A DNA stretch of 6,542 nucleotides from Caldimicrobium sp964595655 (lineage in GTDB: Bacteria; Desulfobacterota; Thermodesulfobacteria; Thermodesulfobacteriales; Thermodesulfobacteriaceae): the NCBI GenBank assembly GCA_964595655.1, contig CAZQQV010000069.1, positions 1-6,542 of the forward strand, in the 5' to 3' direction. The translations under genes and the position numbers were made by a program. Numbering within the stretch: position 1 is the first letter of the stretch; the number at the start of each line of letters is the position of its first letter. Below, piece by piece: positions 4,333-6,542 of the stretch. The notes below the pieces were generated by a model. The model did no database searches. It was not told the DNA's origin and saw only the letters and a program-made list of their open reading frames with translations.

Positions 4333-4361
4333 AATCCCCTTTCCCTTTGGAAGGGGAATTT
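4333..4361 (+). terminator. Hairpin between rpsG and fusA (attenuator or processing site)
   Basis: CCCCTTTCC (4336-4344) pairs with GGAAGGGG (4349-4356), with one bulged T and a CTTT loop. Flanking AAAT and AATTT extend the stem with one bulged A. TTTATTATTT follows. The structure lies in the only long gap of the operon (4308-4397, 90 bases). The T tract is interrupted, so this may be a leaky terminator lowering fusA-tuf relative to rpsL-rpsG, or an RNA processing or stability element. No promoter with good boxes is evident after it, so fusA depends on read-through. Confidence 0.5.
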
Positions 4362-4397
4362 ATTATTTAAAAACAAAATAAGGAGTAGGGTAGGGTT

Positions 4398-6479
4398 ATG
4401 ACGCCTGAAGAACTAAAAATTTTGAAAATGACAAGGAATATTGGAATTGTTGCCCATATTGATGCAGGGAAAACTACAACCACTGAGAGAATTCTTTATT
4501 ATACGGGTAAGACTTATAAAATTGGTGAGGTGCATGAAGGAACTGCGGTAATGGACTTTTTGCCCCAGGAGCAAGAAAGAGGAATTACTATAACTTCTGC
4601 TTGCACCACTACTTTTTGGAGACAGCACAGGATCAATATCATTGATACTCCAGGACATGTGGATTTCACCATTGAAGTTGAGCGTGCCCTTCGTGTACTT
4701 GACGGAGCAGTGGTTATTTTTTGTGCTGTTGGAGGAGTAGAGCCTCAATCGGAGACAGTTTGGAGGCAGGCTGATAAATATAGGGTTCCAAGAATAACCT
4801 TTATTAATAAAATGGATAGAATTGGAGCTAACTTTTTTGGTGTTATTGAGGAAATGAAAAATCGTCTTGGAGCAAAGCCTCTGCCTGTACAGATTCCTTA
4901 CGGGGCAGAGGATTCTTTTGTGGGGGTGATTGATCTTATTGAGATGAAGGCTATTGTGTGGGAGGAAGAAACCCTTGGTGCTAAGTATCATTATGAGGAG
5001 ATTCCAGCTCACTTAAGGGATCAGGCAGAGGAATATCGTATTCTTATGCTTGAAAATCTTGCAGATGTTAATGATGCCATAATGGAGAAATATCTTGAGG
5101 GTAAAGAAATTACTCCTGATGAGATAAGAAAGGCCATTCGTGAGGCAACCTGTCAGTTAAAGCTCGTTCCTGTGCTTTGCGGAGCAGCCTTTAAGAATAA
5201 AGGAGTTCAGCCTCTACTTGATGCTATTATTGACTACCTTCCATCTCCTCTTGATATACCTCCTGTTAGGGGAATCAACCCAAATACTGGTGAAGTGGAG
5301 GAGAGAATTACAGATCCGGATGCTCCTCTTGCTGCCCTTGCCTTTAAGATCATGACAGATCCTTATATTGGAACCCTTACCTTTTTGAGAATTTACTCTG
5401 GGCGTTTAGAATCTGGAATGAATGTTTACAATGCCACAAAGAGGAAAAAGGAAAGAATTGGAAGGCTTGTTAGAATGCACGCCAATCAGAGAGAAGAAAT
5501 AACTGGTGCTGCAGCTGGAGATATTGTTGCGGCCATAGGGCTTAGGGTTACCACCACTGGAGATACCCTTTGTGACGAAAATCATCCTATTGAGCTTGAA
5601 AAATTAGATATTCCAGAGCCAGTTATCTCGGTTGCCGTTGAGCCAAAAACCAAGGCTGATCAGGAAAAACTCTCCTTAGCCCTTCAAAAGATTGCCCTTG
5701 AGGATCCCTCCTTTAGAGTGACTGTGAATCACGAAACAGGGCAAACCCTTATTTGGGGAATGGGAGAGCTTCATCTTGAGATTATTGTAGATAGACTTGT
5801 CAGAGAATTTAAGGTTGGGGTAAATGTTGGAAAACCAGAGGTGGCTTACAAAGAAACTATAACTACCAAGGCTGAGGCAGAAGGAAAGTATATTAGACAG
5901 ACAGGTGGGCGTGGTCAATACGGGCATTGTAAGCTTATTGTTGAGCCTAATCCTGGAAAAGGAATAGAGTTTGTCTCTGAAATTGTTGGTGGAGTGATTC
6001 CTAAGGAGTTTATTCCTGCTATTGAAAAGGGAGTAAGGGAGGCTGCTCAGGAGGGAGTGCTTGCTGGATACCCAGTGATAGATGTAAAGGTCAGGCTTGT
6101 TGATGGAAGCTATCATGAGGTTGACTCTTCAGATCTTGCCTTTGCTATTGCTGGATCTATTGGGTTTAAGGAGGCTTGCAAAAAGGCAAATCCTGTGTTA
6201 TTAGAACCTATTATGAAAGTGGAGGTAGTTGTCCCAGAGGAATATCTTGGAGATGTTCTTGGGGACCTTTCTTCAAGAAGGGGACGGATTGAAGGAATGG
6301 ATATGAGAGGCAATGTAAGGGTAATTAGGGCTTTTGTGCCTTTAGGAGAAATGTTTGGATATGCCACAACCTTGAGGTCTCTTACTCAGGGTAGAGGAAC
6401 TTTCACTATGCAGTTTGATCACTATGATAAAGTGCCTGCTCATCTTGCTGAGCAAATTATAAAGAAAGCTAAGGGATAA
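4398..6479 (+). CDS. fusA: Elongation factor G
   Basis: EF-G is the translational GTPase that drives translocation of tRNA and mRNA, and with ribosome recycling factor splits spent ribosomes. At 693 residues it has the normal length. The G domain carries AHIDAGKT (19-26), the switch I segment ending QEQERGITI (57-65), DTPGH (83-87), NKMD (137-140) and CGAAFKNKG (261-269). Domain II follows at about 305-400, domain III at about 410-480, and domain IV contains RQTGGRGQYGH (500-510) and the tip GSYHEVDSS with His573. Domain V contains EPIMKVEVVVPEEY and SRRGRIEGM, ending near FDHYDKVP. Switch I reads TAVMDFLP where many homologues read AATMDWME, a modest variation. The ATG at 4398 has AAGGAG at 4380-4385, a rather long 12-base spacing, with closer G-rich alternatives. 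Met11 is another possible start, but the upstream AAGGAG favours 4398. It is the third gene of the str operon, 21 bases before tuf. Confidence 0.98.
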   Translation: MTPEELKILKMTRNIGIVAHIDAGKTTTTERILYYTGKTYKIGEVHEGTAVMDFLPQEQERGITITSACTTTFWRQHRINIIDTPGHVDFTIEVERALRVLDGAVVIFCAVGGVEPQSETVWRQADKYRVPRITFINKMDRIGANFFGVIEEMKNRLGAKPLPVQIPYGAEDSFVGVIDLIEMKAIVWEEETLGAKYHYEEIPAHLRDQAEEYRILMLENLADVNDAIMEKYLEGKEITPDEIRKAIREATCQLKLVPVLCGAAFKNKGVQPLLDAIIDYLPSPLDIPPVRGINPNTGEVEERITDPDAPLAALAFKIMTDPYIGTLTFLRIYSGRLESGMNVYNATKRKKERIGRLVRMHANQREEITGAAAGDIVAAIGLRVTTTGDTLCDENHPIELEKLDIPEPVISVAVEPKTKADQEKLSLALQKIALEDPSFRVTVNHETGQTLIWGMGELHLEIIVDRLVREFKVGVNVGKPEVAYKETITTKAEAEGKYIRQTGGRGQYGHCKLIVEPNPGKGIEFVSEIVGGVIPKEFIPAIEKGVREAAQEGVLAGYPVIDVKVRLVDGSYHEVDSSDLAFAIAGSIGFKEACKKANPVLLEPIMKVEVVVPEEYLGDVLGDLSSRRGRIEGMDMRGNVRVIRAFVPLGEMFGYATTLRSLTQGRGTFTMQFDHYDKVPAHLAEQIIKKAKG

Positions 6480-6500
6480 AAATTTATAAGGGGGAGTGAA

Positions 6501-6542
6501 ATGGCCAAGCAAAAATTTGAGCGTAAGAAACCTCATTTGAAT
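6501..6542 (+). CDS. tuf: Elongation factor Tu, N-terminal 14 codons (runs off the window)
   Basis: The frame opens with MAKQKFERKKPHLN, the characteristic start of EF-Tu (commonly MAKxKFERxKPHxN), and continues past the right edge. EF-Tu delivers aminoacyl-tRNA to the ribosome as a GTP complex. The ATG follows GGGGAG (6491-6496) and lies 21 bases after the fusA stop codon. This is the expected fourth gene of the str operon. Only the N-terminal tail is visible, so the GTPase motifs cannot be checked. Confidence 0.93.
   Translation, partial: MAKQKFERKKPHLN

Noticed and set aside
4324..4335. Perfect palindrome ATTTTTAAAAAT before the rpsG-fusA hairpin
   Set aside because: A 12-base AT-only palindrome is expected by chance in this composition and would form no stable hairpin.
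4413..5012. Long minus-strand open frame opposite fusA
   Set aside because: It lies wholly within the certain EF-G gene, has no recognisable motif, and is explained by codon bias of the sense strand. The same applies to minus-strand frames at 2304-2492, 2855-3187, 4065-4295, 5676-6116, 6113-6367 and 6342-6536.

Overview
This window looks like the chromosome of a bacterium with low to moderate GC. By hand count, GC is about 24% in one accessory gene and 40-50% in the translation genes. AGA and AGG dominate the arginine codons, and the genes are tightly packed and often overlap. These traits, plus EF-G, S12 and UbiX sequences that read like those of the Thermodesulfobacteriota or older deltaproteobacterial groups, suggest a thermophilic anaerobe. 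That placement is an impression from memory, not a computed result.

Layout, left to right. (1) Positions 1-291 hold no gene I can support. They contain a terminator-like hairpin followed by nine T, three diverged copies of a 24-base hairpin repeat, and a tandem pair of perfect 14-base repeats. (2) Positions 292-1123, minus strand, hold a two-gene HEPN/MNT toxin-antitoxin module: mntA (nucleotidyltransferase antitoxin) then hepT (HEPN RNase toxin), overlapping by 11 bases, with key catalytic motifs intact in both. (3) A 100-base divergent intergenic region follows. (4) Positions 1224-2886, plus strand, hold a compact run deoC-rnhA-ubiX with overlaps of 4 and 22 bases. (5) A well-formed promoter then drives a stand-alone tandem CBS-domain protein at 2946-3350. 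(6) A near-consensus promoter at 3368-3396 drives the str operon: rpsL (S12), rpsG (S7), fusA (EF-G), and the first 14 codons of tuf (EF-Tu), which runs off the right edge.

How the parts work together. The str operon supplies two small-subunit proteins and two elongation factors as one unit; a hairpin between rpsG and fusA may tune the ratio between them. DeoC, RNase HI and UbiX are housekeeping enzymes (deoxyribose catabolism, RNA:DNA hybrid removal, prenylated-flavin synthesis) with no shared pathway. They are probably linked by compact co-transcription rather than function. The toxin-antitoxin pair is the accessory element and shows the lowest GC in the window.

I did not find a clearly undescribed system. 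The points most worth a second look are an arginine at S12 residue 88 (a lysine in E. coli, and a known streptomycin-resistance position), the hairpin repeat family at the left edge, the rpsG-fusA hairpin, and unusual translation starts for deoC and rnhA.
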